Assembly (NCBI GenBank): GCA_018829445.1
Contig: JAHJTV010000029.1
Span: 1 to 64,000 of the forward strand
Length of the DNA: 64,000 nt
Source: a bacterium
GTDB lineage: Bacteria; SAR324; XYD2-FULL-50-16
Direction of reading: 5' to 3'
Both the position numbers and the translations under genes were made by a program. Below the pieces are notes generated by a model. The model saw only the letters and a program-made list of their open reading frames with translations. It did not search any database and was not told the origin of the DNA. Every line of letters starts with the position of its first letter. Position 1 is the stretch's first letter. This document shows, one piece after another, positions 27,149-36,403 of the stretch.

Positions 27149-27870
27149 TGAATATTCTCCTCAAGATATGTTCTCTCTTTAACACCCAACGATTCAAGAA
27201 GCAACGGTGAGATATCGCTAAGCAGTAATCGTCCGTCAGGTGTAATAATCAACCGAACCTTGGCCAAAGGAATTTGGAACTGCTGCCATAGCAACAGTGA
27301 TATATCCCGGAACCTTCCTGAAACACACCAACCCAGAACTGACCGGAAATAAGCAACTTTGCTATTCAGGGGGATCTCCTGACAACAGATGGCATAGGTA
27401 TGGTTGCGGGTCATTGATTTGGCAATGGAATCTTCCCTGCCACTTTTCCAGACGATTCGACCTTTTGTGATAAAAGGATTAATTGGATCAATGATCACAG
27501 GTGGTTCAAAAAATCCATTGCTGATGTAAAAATCCGGCACATCCAACCCTGCCAGCTTCGCTTTCTCCAGAAACAGGGGAGGAACATAAGCATCTAGCAT
27601 TTCCTTGCAAGTTGGATGAATAGAATGACCCGAATTCTCATAATCTTGTGAAACATAATAGGGAAGTTCAAGATAATTATAGATACCTGCCAGGTTCAGA
27701 TAACACTGATCTTTTTCATACCACGCAACGCAAGGAGAGATCGGAGACTCCAAAAAAGGTAACGGAACCTCTTGACATTTTTTTTCCATAAAATAGATTT
27801 TCTCGAATTTTGATAAAAGAAGAGGATAAACCCCTCTCTTGAAAGGATTAAACCAAACCCTCCCGGGCAT
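27136..27870 (-). CDS. RLAN-like N-terminal domain protein of a RimK-type ligase
   Basis: 244 residues. The segment NLAGIYNYLELPYYVSQDYE and following GHSIHP resembles the RLAN signature (N-x-C-x-Y-x-Y-x3-YYVS-x3-E-x2-GH-x-x-x-P). The C-terminal part, with a beta-strand followed by LLLESLGVKERTYLEE, resembles the end of that domain. In most genomes RLAN is fused to the ATP-grasp ligase; here it is separate, and the ligase ATG lies 13 bases before this gene's stop in another frame. That could be a natural split or a frameshift. The start is uncertain: ATG at 27870 and at 27789 are possible, and part of the domain lies upstream of the second. It probably presents substrate to the ligase. Confidence 0.65.
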   Translation of the reverse strand: MPGRVWFNPFKRGVYPLLLSKFEKIYFMEKKCQEVPLPFLESPISPCVAWYEKDQCYLNLAGIYNYLELPYYVSQDYENSGHSIHPTCKEMLDAYVPPLFLEKAKLAGLDVPDFYISNGFFEPPVIIDPINPFITKGRIVWKSGREDSIAKSMTRNHTYAICCQEIPLNSKVAYFRSVLGWCVSGRFRDISLLLWQQFQIPLAKVRLIITPDGRLLLSDISPLLLESLGVKERTYLEENIQWVK

Positions 27871-28168
27871 TTGGCTACTATTGATATGATGCGACTATTT
27901 TTTACAAAAAATCCAGATAAAAAACAGTCTGCTATTTCATCAACTTAGTCTTGAATACATCCATTGCAAGCAATTGATGCATTCAGCTTTCATTATCGAA
28001 CAATAACCCTGTTCCACCCTGCTATCAACAGGAATAAATTGGATTGTAATATATCTCCAGATAGTTAAGATACAAGCTGACAGGACACCAACGTTGTTTG
28101 ATGAAATATCTGGAACCAATACCCTCATTTTCCCGGGTATTGGCCGGTGGAGCGTTGAAGACTTGGTA

Positions 28169-29311
28169 TTAGGAAAGACGGGACTTGTAATCTTCATACT
28201 TGAACTGTCTTACAATCCTGGTCCGGTTGAGCTTGTCCTGAATCAGAATGGAAGGAAGACAGACACCATTGAAGGTATTGTTCTTCACCATGGAATAATG
28301 AGCCATATCCAGAAAGACCAGCTTTGAGCCGGGGAGCAGGGGTTCATCAAATGAATAATCTCCGATGACGTCTCCGGCAAGACAGGTAGGGCCTGCCAGT
28401 CGGTAGGTATGTTGACTCTTGTCTGGTTGAGCCGCCCCTATGATTTCGGGTCGGTAGGGCATGGCCAGAACATCAGGCATGTGAGCCTCTGCAGAAGTAT
28501 CCAGAATGGCAATACGGATATCGTTTTCGACAATATCAATCACCGATGCTACCAGAATCCCGCAATTGAGGGCAACAGCCTCACCCGGCTCCAGGAAAAC
28601 CTCAAGGCCGTATTTTTCTCGAATGTTTCTGATAATGCGGATAAGAAGATCCACATTGTATCCCGGTCTGGTGATGTGGTGACCATCTCCCAGGTTGATC
28701 CAATCAATCTGGTGCAGAAAACTGCTGAAATCACGCTCCACAATCTCCATAATCCGCTCCAGGGTATCAGCATCCTGTTCACACATGGCATGAAAATGAA
28801 GACCGGAGATGCCTTCAGGAATTCCTTCAAACTGGCTGCGGACGATCCCCAGTCTTGATTTTTTAGCGCAAGGATTGTAAAGATCCACCTTGATTTCCGA
28901 ATACCCGGGATTTATCCGCAACCCACAGCGGATACTGTTCGGAATGCGACTGCGATACCGCCCCCACTGCCCAAACGAGTTGAAGATCAGGACATCGGAG
29001 ATTTGAACCAGTTCATCCATATCCGCTTCACTGTAGGCAGGAGCATAAGTATGCACCTCTCCCTTGAATTCCTCTTTGCCAAGCCTGGCTTCATGCGGTG
29101 AACTGGCCGAGACTCCCCTCAGATACCGTCTGATTAGCGGGAAGGTAGAAAACATTGAAAACGCCTTGAGAGCGAGCAATATCCGGCGTCCGCTATCCTG
29201 CTGCACCCTCTCGAGCAGTTTCAGGTTGTTTTCCAGCAGCTCTTCATCAACAAGATAACAGGGGGTTGGTATTTCCTTTAAATCGATCCGTGAAAATCGC
29301 TGGTGGTCCAT
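28169..29311 (-). CDS. nspC: Carboxynorspermidine decarboxylase
   Basis: 380 residues, PLP-dependent alanine-racemase/fold III decarboxylase. NspC removes CO2 from carboxy(nor)spermidine, the last step of the alternative spermidine/norspermidine pathway in the cytoplasm. The PLP lysine is in ILLALKAFS near residue 49. The glycine-rich phosphate loop reads NLGDGHHITR, where the family usually has GGGHHI, so one Gly is Asp. The substrate loop LAGPTCLAGDVIGDY carries the catalytic Cys. Its ATG overlaps by 34 bp the end of a truncated synthase gene, which is the usual operon partner. Confidence 0.93.
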   Translation of the reverse strand: MDHQRFSRIDLKEIPTPCYLVDEELLENNLKLLERVQQDSGRRILLALKAFSMFSTFPLIRRYLRGVSASSPHEARLGKEEFKGEVHTYAPAYSEADMDELVQISDVLIFNSFGQWGRYRSRIPNSIRCGLRINPGYSEIKVDLYNPCAKKSRLGIVRSQFEGIPEGISGLHFHAMCEQDADTLERIMEIVERDFSSFLHQIDWINLGDGHHITRPGYNVDLLIRIIRNIREKYGLEVFLEPGEAVALNCGILVASVIDIVENDIRIAILDTSAEAHMPDVLAMPYRPEIIGAAQPDKSQHTYRLAGPTCLAGDVIGDYSFDEPLLPGSKLVFLDMAHYSMVKNNTFNGVCLPSILIQDKLNRTRIVRQFKYEDYKSRLS

Positions 29312-29595
29312 GGCAGTCCATATTTATTGAGATTTTTCATAAAAGGATCCGGATCAAACTGTTCCATATTGAATACCCCTTCACCCTTCCAGATTCCCTT
29401 CAACATCAACATGGCCCCAATCATGGCTGTCACGCCGGTTGTGTAAGAAACAGCCTGGGATTCTACTTCTTCATAACATTGGGCATGATCGCAGATATTA
29501 TAGATATAGGATTTTTTGGATTGTCCATCCTTTTCTCCATCAAAGACACAATAGCTTTTATTTTTATCGTTTTTAATATTGTTTGAACTATCCAT
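29278..29595 (-). pseudogene. Carboxynorspermidine synthase, C-terminal remnant
   Basis: The last 80 or so residues (YIYNICDHAQCYEEV, SQAVSYTTGVTAMIGAM, FDPDPFMKNLNKYGLPW) match the C-terminal end of the saccharopine-dehydrogenase-like carboxynorspermidine synthase, normally about 400 residues. The first 25 codons are unrelated and the NADPH-binding N-terminal domain is absent; the 540 bp further upstream are AT-rich and non-coding. The gene was thus truncated from its 5' end. It cannot make a working synthase, so either a full copy exists elsewhere or the pathway is broken. The overlap with nspC shows the ancestral operon order. Confidence 0.85.
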
Positions 29596-30136
29596 CCTTA
29601 GTCGTTTTTCGTTTTTATTTGATCATAATCATCATATTTACACCCACTTCGTAAACTTCAGTTTCAATATATCGACATATGAGTGTCTTTATTTATAGAA
29701 CTTTATAGGTATTTTTATTCATAAAGCTGGATTTGCTGTCATTCAGAGAAACACACATATAGTGAATATCTCATTACTTAACATACTGTATTATTGCTCT
29801 TTTTATATTTTTTAGCATGTTTATCAATTTTTACGGCGATTTTCGTTTTTTACATCATTCTCACGATTGAATTCCAGCAACTCAAGTATCCAACTTTCAT
29901 TTCCAGTGCAATTTTGGTGATCTTCCTGTTTTAATCAATGGGTACCCCTTTTGTTTATTCCCCCATTAATCGGATCATAAACATCTTCAAGTACAGAAAA
30001 ACGGCACACTCGGTCAAAATATTGGCCTTGAGAGTCAAAGACAATGGATCGTAAAGCCGGTAGGGTGCAAACTGTTCGACGTTTTACATAAAGAATGCAA
30101 CAGACTTTATTTATGTGGAGATAAAAAGGGAATATT
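29596..30136. other. AT-rich intergenic region
   Basis: 541 bp between the truncated synthase and the S15-type hydrolase, divergently oriented. It is markedly AT-rich and non-coding. The abrupt loss of synthase homology at its left edge suggests a deletion or insertion junction near 29550-29600. The hydrolase has a ribosome site GGAGATAAAAAGGGAA before its ATG. Confidence 0.4.
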
Positions 30137-32245
30137 ATGAAAACAAATCTTAAAACCGTATGTCTTTTGTTGATAGTGTTGTTTCCATTGGTCATGGGAA
30201 CATCCTGTTCCACCAAGAACCAATTGAATATTCCATTATCCAAAGACGGCGAGGAGAAAATCAGCAGCTTCGGCAAGTACACCGGATATTCCAGGGCAGA
30301 ATACCAGGGATACAAGAAACTATCTCAATTCATGACCGTTTCCGATGGAACCCGCCTGGCTGTGGATATTTTTCTACCTGATAAGGGACCAGCTCAAAAG
30401 TCTTTCCCGGTGGTGTTGGAGTATTCACCGTATGGCAGGTCTTTTACCTACCCGGACATGCCCTGGTACTCACAACTGGCATCAAAATTCAGCAGCGGAA
30501 ACCCGGGTCCGGTGTATGATAAAGCCATGAATAAGCATGTCAGACGATTACTGGCCCATGGATATGCTTTTGCGGCGGCTGACATGAGGGGCACCGGCGC
30601 TTCCTATGGCACTCAGATTCCTTTGATGCCGAGACTTGGAAAGGACGGTAAGGATCTGATTGACTGGATTGCATCTCAGGAGTGGTCCAATGGCAAAGTC
30701 GGTATGCAGGGACAATCATTTGTGGGATGGAGTCAGCTGGCTACCGCCCGTTATAAACCCGAAGCCCTGAAATGCATCATGCCGGCAATGATCATGTTCG
30801 AAGCGTATACCGCCAACAATCCGGGTGGTATTGAAGCCGCTCGATGGTTGAACTGGTACAGTTATTTGTTGAATAACCACCACCATAATCGATTCAGCCT
30901 GGATGATAAAATATGGAAAACACTACCGACCACACCGGTAATTGACGAAGACGGCGATGGTGAAATAGCAGATGAAATTCCCCTTATGATTCAGGGAGAT
31001 CCGACAATATTAACCGACGACCCGCTGCCTGTTTATAAAGATGGTATTGAACGAAACGAACAATATTATTATCAGGCAACCATGGAACATAAAACCAACA
31101 TGACTGTCCTTGAAATGAAAGAACGCTATTCAACCATAGATAAAGTTATCGATACCAATGATGGCCTATTGCTGGCGTATGACGGCAGTCCTGGGTATTT
31201 TATACCTACAATAGCAGAATCCGGGATTGCGGTTTACCATATCGGTGGATGGATGGATGGTTTTACCAAGGGAACCACCAAGCTTTACAGCACCATGAGA
31301 GTGTCTAATCCTTCGAAACTGAGGATTGGGCCAAGATTTCACCTCCCAATGAGCGTAACGAAAGCGTATGCCGACTACCTGGGTTATACCGACGATCTGG
31401 TCGAGCAGAGCAGTTTCGAGGCACTTCGATTTTTCGACCATTATCTTAAAGGAATTAACAATAACATTGACCGGGAACCAGCCGTGCAGATCTATGTCAT
31501 GCATAAAGGTTGGCGTTCGTTTGACATGTGGCCTCCACGAGAACAGGTAATGACGCCTTTATTCATGGCTGAAGGAGGAAAGTTGTTAATCAACAGCCCG
31601 AATGAGACGGGAATGGATTCGTATCAGGTTGATTTCTCTCATCAGTCCAATTATGGATCGGAGCAAACCAATCGCTGGTTGATGTTGAAGAAGACGGATG
31701 ATGTCATGTGGCGGACGGAACCTGACAAAAAAAGCATGTTATATCAAACTGAACCGTTATCCGATGAAATGGAAATTGCCGGTCACCCGGTGATTGAATT
31801 ATGGATCTCTTCAAACCAGGATGATGGTGATGTTTTCATCTATCTAACCGATGTGGACGAAAACAATCGGTCTGTTTATGTCACCGAGGGGCAATTGCGG
31901 GCCGGTTGGCATCAACTTCGAAACGATGATGATCAGGTACTAAATGTAGTGGATGTCAAACCGGACCTTCCCTGGCATGGCTATAAAAGCGATCAGTACG
32001 CCGACCGGGTCTTTAATGACAATAAGATTGTCAAACTAAGTTTCGATCTGTTACCGATAGCCTGGAACTTTAAAAAGGGACATAGTATCCGCGTTGCTAT
32101 CGCAGGAGCGGACGAGGGGAATTTTCGGCTTAATCCGAAACTTTGTGAAAATAACGATGTACAAAAATGCATTGACACACAAATCAACATCCATCGTGAT
32201 TCAACCATGTTATCGCGAATCGAGCTTCCCGTTATTCCCGAATAA
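30137..32245 (+). CDS. CocE/NonD (S15-type) alpha/beta hydrolase lipoprotein
   Basis: 702 residues with a lipoprotein signal (LLLIVLFPLVMG then TSC), so it is anchored at the outer or inner membrane facing the periplasm. The S15/CocE alpha/beta-hydrolase core has the nucleophile in GMQGQSFVGWSQ (about residue 195) and the conserved MRGTGASYG. The C-terminal third is the jelly-roll X-Pro dipeptidyl-peptidase domain (about residues 480-690). Relatives hydrolyse acyl esters, cephalosporin or glutaryl amides, or X-Pro peptides. Its 3' end overlaps by 36 bp the convergent AraC regulator gene, whose position suggests it controls this enzyme. Confidence 0.88.
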   Translation: MKTNLKTVCLLLIVLFPLVMGTSCSTKNQLNIPLSKDGEEKISSFGKYTGYSRAEYQGYKKLSQFMTVSDGTRLAVDIFLPDKGPAQKSFPVVLEYSPYGRSFTYPDMPWYSQLASKFSSGNPGPVYDKAMNKHVRRLLAHGYAFAAADMRGTGASYGTQIPLMPRLGKDGKDLIDWIASQEWSNGKVGMQGQSFVGWSQLATARYKPEALKCIMPAMIMFEAYTANNPGGIEAARWLNWYSYLLNNHHHNRFSLDDKIWKTLPTTPVIDEDGDGEIADEIPLMIQGDPTILTDDPLPVYKDGIERNEQYYYQATMEHKTNMTVLEMKERYSTIDKVIDTNDGLLLAYDGSPGYFIPTIAESGIAVYHIGGWMDGFTKGTTKLYSTMRVSNPSKLRIGPRFHLPMSVTKAYADYLGYTDDLVEQSSFEALRFFDHYLKGINNNIDREPAVQIYVMHKGWRSFDMWPPREQVMTPLFMAEGGKLLINSPNETGMDSYQVDFSHQSNYGSEQTNRWLMLKKTDDVMWRTEPDKKSMLYQTEPLSDEMEIAGHPVIELWISSNQDDGDVFIYLTDVDENNRSVYVTEGQLRAGWHQLRNDDDQVLNVVDVKPDLPWHGYKSDQYADRVFNDNKIVKLSFDLLPIAWNFKKGHSIRVAIAGADEGNFRLNPKLCENNDVQKCIDTQINIHRDSTMLSRIELPVIPE

Positions 32246-33310
32246 ACCGCTTTTCAGATTCTTCCGGTATTGGCTGGGAGTCAACCCGGACCAGCGTTTG
32301 AATGCGCGATGAAAGGCAGAGAGTTCAGAAAAACCGGTTTGGTCAGCCACATGTTGAATCGTGATTTGCAGGTCTTTCATCAGGGATATTGCCTTCTGAT
32401 ACAGGACCTTATCCCTGATCTGATTAAATGAAGTGCCGTTTTCCGTGAGCTGACGGTGAAGGGTTCTCCGACTGGTTTGCAGTCGGCCGGCAACTGCGTC
32501 CATGGACAACATCCCGACTTGGGAGTCATTGAGGATAATCTGTGAGACTTTTTCGGTAACGGATTCTGGCGGAAAAACCAGATTTTTCACCTGGCTTTCC
32601 GCCCACTGGTTCCATCTCGGGTTGGCACAAACGAGCAAATGCGAAAATTCATCCCTATCGAATCTCATCTCCGAATAATCTGCATCAAATACCAACGGCG
32701 ATCGAAAGAGATCTTCGTAAAACTCTGCATAGCCTGGTTTGGCGTACTGAAAGCATGTTTGTAGAGGCCTAATGTCTCGACCTGTTAACAGCCGCCCGTA
32801 GGTCAACATTGATCCCATAAAGAGTTCCAGGTATTGGCGGGATTTTGACATCTCATTGGTTGGGATATATTGAATTGTAACCGATCTTTCCTCTCTCATG
32901 ATTTTGAATTTTGCATAGGGATGAACCAAGAATCGATACCGGTCAAAAAGGTCGATTGCATGAGAAAGATCCATTGCTGTGGGGATCAGACAATCAAGAG
33001 GTTCAATTCTAGAAAGTTTCAAATCTGCAGCCATCCTGATATAACAGTGTGGTTCATCTTTGACTTCAGGAAAAGCCAGCATGATATTGTCTACCTGATC
33101 AACCGGGACATAACTCTGATTGGGCATGATCTGGCAATCTTCCAAACCGGCTTGCCTGAATAGAACCTTCTCTTCTATTCCATGATTTCTGCAGTCCGTC
33201 AGCAGTTTGAATAACCAACGGGTAGGGACAAGTAAACTGGATTTCATTCCACTCTTATTTTTGTAACTCATATCCGAACTTTGCCGATGATTGTGATTCC
33301 CTTCCCCCAT
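32210..33310 (-). CDS. AraC-family transcriptional regulator (OruR/ArgR-like N-domain)
   Basis: 366 residues. The N-terminal about 220 residues resemble the arabinose-binding-like domain of the OruR/FtrA class (Arabinose_bd), starting LLVPTRWLFKLLTD. The C-terminal AraC double helix-turn-helix includes LSMDAVAGRLQTSRRTLHRQ and IQHVADQTGFSELSAFHRAF then KRWSGLTPSQYR. A good ribosome site (GGGAGGAAAT) precedes the ATG. It is convergent with, and overlaps, the S15-type hydrolase gene, and is divergent from the amidohydrolase at 33696 across a 385-bp region, either of which may be its target. Confidence 0.92.
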   Translation of the reverse strand: MGEGNHNHRQSSDMSYKNKSGMKSSLLVPTRWLFKLLTDCRNHGIEEKVLFRQAGLEDCQIMPNQSYVPVDQVDNIMLAFPEVKDEPHCYIRMAADLKLSRIEPLDCLIPTAMDLSHAIDLFDRYRFLVHPYAKFKIMREERSVTIQYIPTNEMSKSRQYLELFMGSMLTYGRLLTGRDIRPLQTCFQYAKPGYAEFYEDLFRSPLVFDADYSEMRFDRDEFSHLLVCANPRWNQWAESQVKNLVFPPESVTEKVSQIILNDSQVGMLSMDAVAGRLQTSRRTLHRQLTENGTSFNQIRDKVLYQKAISLMKDLQITIQHVADQTGFSELSAFHRAFKRWSGLTPSQYRKNLKSGLFGNNGKLDSR

Positions 33311-33695
33311 ATTTCCTCCCTTGCCGAAGATTCAAGCGGTTGAAACTTATCCTTCCGAAAGCATAATCAAACCTATCCTATCTGTTCATCGCACCCATAA
33401 GCCTCGACAATACAGTATCGGTAGACATGCTCAGATGTACACTTCACCCCTAACACGCGAAGAAAACTCTTGACCTGCTTCACTTATTATTACTTGTTGG
33501 CGTTTTTGTCATTATTCAAATTGGTGAAATTTACGTATCACAACTGTTCTTCAATAACTTGTAGAGCTTCTTATGACAATGCAAATGGTGTTTTACAGGT
33601 AATGCAACATTGACAACCTGATCTCTTTGAAGATAGGCATATACGATAAGCTTATGATTCAGACCCGTTTAAACAAAGCCATACCAGGAGACCAG
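33311..33695. other. Divergent promoter region
   Basis: 385 bp between the divergent AraC regulator and amidohydrolase genes. It should hold both promoters. I see no clear repeat that could be named an operator. A TTG at 33627 in frame with the amidohydrolase lacks a ribosome site. Confidence 0.4.
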
Positions 33696-35327
33696 ATGTC
33701 AACCACCCTGTTCAGCAACGGATTAATAGTAGATGGAACCGGCAAACCCTCTTTCAAGGGGAGTATACTCATTGAAGATTCAAGAATTACAGGGATTTTC
33801 AAGGAAGGACAGGAGCTGCCTGAAGCTGAACAGGTTATTGATGCCAAGGGGCTGGTGATCTCCCCCGGATTCATCGACATGCATTCCCATGCGGACTGGC
33901 TACTTCCCTTGGATGATCACCCCAAGATCATGAAATGTATGGTGGAGCAGGGAGTTACAACTGTCATTGCTGGTAATTGTGGCATCTCTCCCGCCCCCAT
34001 GAACAAAAAAGCGATCACAAAAACTGAGATCCTGGCAGCCATCGCCATGGACGGATGTTTTGATTACCTGTGGGAGACCATGGACGAGTATCTGACCCAT
34101 GTTAACAATAGTAAACCGATTGTGAATATGGCTGAACTGGTAGGACATGCAACTCTGAGATATAATACAAATCAGGATGACCGCGGTGATATGACAGCGC
34201 GAGAATTGAAACAATGCTTGGATAACACACGACGCGCCCTGGATGATGGGGCTTGTGGATTGAGTTTTGGACTTGGCTATGATCCGGGAATGTACTCCTC
34301 ACAAGAAGAACTGGAAGCTTTCTGCTCGGTCGCTGCAGCAGCTGATAAGCCGGTAACCATGCACATCAAGGCCTTATCCAAACTCTCTCCCTGTTATCCG
34401 TTAACATCCCTAACGGCTCATAATGTGAGGGCTTTGATAGAAGCCTTGTCAATTGCGGAAAAAACCGGAGTTCGGCTGCAATTGTCACATTTTATATTTG
34501 TGGGCAGGAAAAGCTGGTCAACGGCAGAAAAGTGTATACAACTGGTTGAAGATGCAAGAAGCAGGGGTGTTGATGTGCAAATCGATGCTTTTCCCTACTT
34601 GTGCGGCAATACAACAATATTAGCCCCGGTTCCCTACTGGTTTCTGGCAAAAATCCCCGAAGCCTATTCGAGCCCCTTCTTAAGAGCCCGTTTAAAACTG
34701 GAACTGTCCGTCGGTTTTAAGCTGGTGGGATTCAACTACGGGGATTTTCAGGTGATGGATGCTTATGTTCCCGAATATGAGAGATTTAACGGGAAACGGA
34801 TATCTGAAATTGCCAAGGCTTTAAATAGATCTTCCTTCGACACTATGATGGACATTGCCGAGAAGAGTAAAGGAGCAACCCTGATGTTGTATCATACCTA
34901 CAGCGGCGAACCCGGTTACGAGAAGGTCCTTGATCGTGTGTTAGCATTGGATTACTGTCTCTTCGAAACCGATGCCTTTGTCAAGGTTTCGGGATTCCCC
35001 AATCCGGCCATAAAGGGAAACTTTCCCAGAATTCTTGGACACTGTGTAAGAGACAAAAAACTGTTCACGCTGGAAAATGCCGTCCATCGAATGACAGGTG
35101 CTTCTGCTGCCCGCTTTGGTCTAAACAGCATTGGAAGATTGGAAACAGGCAAGGCTGCGGACATCGTCTGTTTTGATCCCAAAACCATTGCCGATAATCC
35201 TGGAGATGACAATCATCCGGCCGAGAAACCTGATGGAATCAGACATGTTTTTCTCAATGGCCAACAGGTTGTTGAAAATGGCAAATACATTGAATCTGCC
35301 AGGGCTGGCCGCGTGATCAGGGGGTAG
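33696..35327 (+). CDS. N-acyl-D-amino-acid deacylase-like amidohydrolase
   Basis: About 543 residues from the ATG at 33696, chosen because AGGAG stands seven bases upstream; the longer frame to TTG 33627 has no ribosome site. Metal-dependent amidohydrolase fold: GFIDMHSHADW (first His pair), GNCGISPAP (the Cys ligand seen in D-aminoacylase), HIKAL and LSHF (later ligands), FETDAF (catalytic Asp), and the C-terminal GRLETGKAADIVCFD that closes the beta-sandwich. The motifs fit D-aminoacylase, which frees D-amino acids from N-acyl derivatives in the cytoplasm. A neighbouring periplasmic acyl hydrolase and the regulator suggest a catabolic locus for acylated amino compounds. Confidence 0.9.
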   Translation: MSTTLFSNGLIVDGTGKPSFKGSILIEDSRITGIFKEGQELPEAEQVIDAKGLVISPGFIDMHSHADWLLPLDDHPKIMKCMVEQGVTTVIAGNCGISPAPMNKKAITKTEILAAIAMDGCFDYLWETMDEYLTHVNNSKPIVNMAELVGHATLRYNTNQDDRGDMTARELKQCLDNTRRALDDGACGLSFGLGYDPGMYSSQEELEAFCSVAAAADKPVTMHIKALSKLSPCYPLTSLTAHNVRALIEALSIAEKTGVRLQLSHFIFVGRKSWSTAEKCIQLVEDARSRGVDVQIDAFPYLCGNTTILAPVPYWFLAKIPEAYSSPFLRARLKLELSVGFKLVGFNYGDFQVMDAYVPEYERFNGKRISEIAKALNRSSFDTMMDIAEKSKGATLMLYHTYSGEPGYEKVLDRVLALDYCLFETDAFVKVSGFPNPAIKGNFPRILGHCVRDKKLFTLENAVHRMTGASAARFGLNSIGRLETGKAADIVCFDPKTIADNPGDDNHPAEKPDGIRHVFLNGQQVVENGKYIESARAGRVIRG

Positions 35328-35352
35328 GAGGGATTTATTGCCTGCCAGCAGA

Positions 35353-35392
35353 CAACCAGTTTCCCCATTGCAAGCAGTGGGGAAACTGGTTG
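35353..35392. terminator. Perfect 15-bp hairpin after the amidohydrolase
   Basis: CAACCAGTTTCCCCA (35353-35367) and TGGGGAAACTGGTTG (35378-35392) pair perfectly over a 10-base loop, 26 bp after the amidohydrolase stop. No U-run follows, so termination may be weak or the hairpin may protect mRNA. Confidence 0.6.
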
Positions 35393-35824
35393 GCACAAAC
35401 CTGCATAACCATCACTTGGATCAACAGAGCTTCCACCATGATAATGAACACTTTTCTGATTATCCATATTCCTCAGTTCCCATGTAAGGTGCCCTGCCGT
35501 TATTTCTTTGTTTGAGATAAGACCACTAAAAACATCACCATATATCAATCACCATTGGCCAGACAGTGAATCTGATATAATGCCAACCAACAATGCTTAA
35601 TCCGCATCCTAACTGAAATTTCATTTCCTGATCGATCCTTATTTGATCACTGACTGAAATTCAATACTGAAACCCCCCCCCCTCTCATTCGAATGTTTTT
35701 TAGCCGATAAAAAGTCCTGATTAAAGGGCTTCAGCTCATAACACCTTTTCCGCAGGTTGACTTTAAATGATCGGATAGCAATGATAATGGGCAAAAATAT
35801 AAACCCTTTATTAATCCATCTGCC
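35393..35824. other. Intergenic region
   Basis: 432 bp without a convincing gene. It contains a C8 run near 35674 and the promoter region of the barrel/lipoprotein pair downstream. Confidence 0.4.
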
Positions 35825-36388
35825 ATGGTCCATCGTTGTGTAATTCTCGTATTAGTGTGTCTGACATTGACGTCACAAAAGCTGATCGCCGATTACGGAA
35901 AAAATGAAATCGGTATTAGAATTGGATACTTCAAACCCAAGGGGTACGAAGCTTATTTCCCTGTTCAATCGGAAGCGACGGAGGAGTATCTGCACTATGA
36001 CAATGCCATTATTAATATCAACTACAACCGAAAAATAAACTCCGGTTTTGATGTCGGTGTTGATCTTGGTTTCACAGGAGTTTTAGATAACTCAGATCAC
36101 AATACGATCCTAAACTCATTTCCCTTAGGTATTTATGCCGTTACAAAAATTATCAGCTTATACGGTTTGGAATGCTACGGTGGCGGTGGCCTCAATTTTT
36201 GGTATATGGAGACAAAAAAGGGAGATACGCAGGGGCTCAGCGGGTATCATCTCAGACTCAATCTCAAATTCCAGGTTTTTCGAGTTGAGTTGGATTATTC
36301 AACGATCAATGATTTTGGTGCCGAGGACAAGGATATTGGAGGATGGAGCATCAAAATCGGAGCTGCATTTACTTTCTCCTACCATTAA
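35825..36388 (+). CDS. Predicted small outer-membrane beta-barrel protein
   Basis: 187 residues. A signal peptide (CVILVLVCLTLTSQKLIA) is followed by alternating polar/hydrophobic strands rich in Tyr, Phe and Gly, with an aromatic terminus (IKIGAAFTFSYH) as in outer-membrane barrels of about eight strands. Glycine-rich segment YGGGGLNFWYME near residue 119. I do not recognise a specific family; OmpX/OprF-like porin-fold proteins are the nearest description. It lies 15 bp upstream of a large lipoprotein gene, so the two are probably one operon and may form a surface complex. Confidence 0.6.
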   Translation: MVHRCVILVLVCLTLTSQKLIADYGKNEIGIRIGYFKPKGYEAYFPVQSEATEEYLHYDNAIININYNRKINSGFDVGVDLGFTGVLDNSDHNTILNSFPLGIYAVTKIISLYGLECYGGGGLNFWYMETKKGDTQGLSGYHLRLNLKFQVFRVELDYSTINDFGAEDKDIGGWSIKIGAAFTFSYH

Positions 36389-36403
36389 TAACGATCGGTT
36401 GTC

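Noticed and set aside
27940..28197. Minus-strand frame of 85 codons between nspC and the RLAN-like gene
   Set aside because: Starts inside the last codons of nspC in another frame and shows no recognisable features; a small precursor peptide here cannot be supported.
33627..33695. N-terminal extension of the amidohydrolase from TTG 33627
   Set aside because: No ribosome site at the TTG, while ATG 33696 has AGGAG at good spacing and begins at the family's usual N-terminus.
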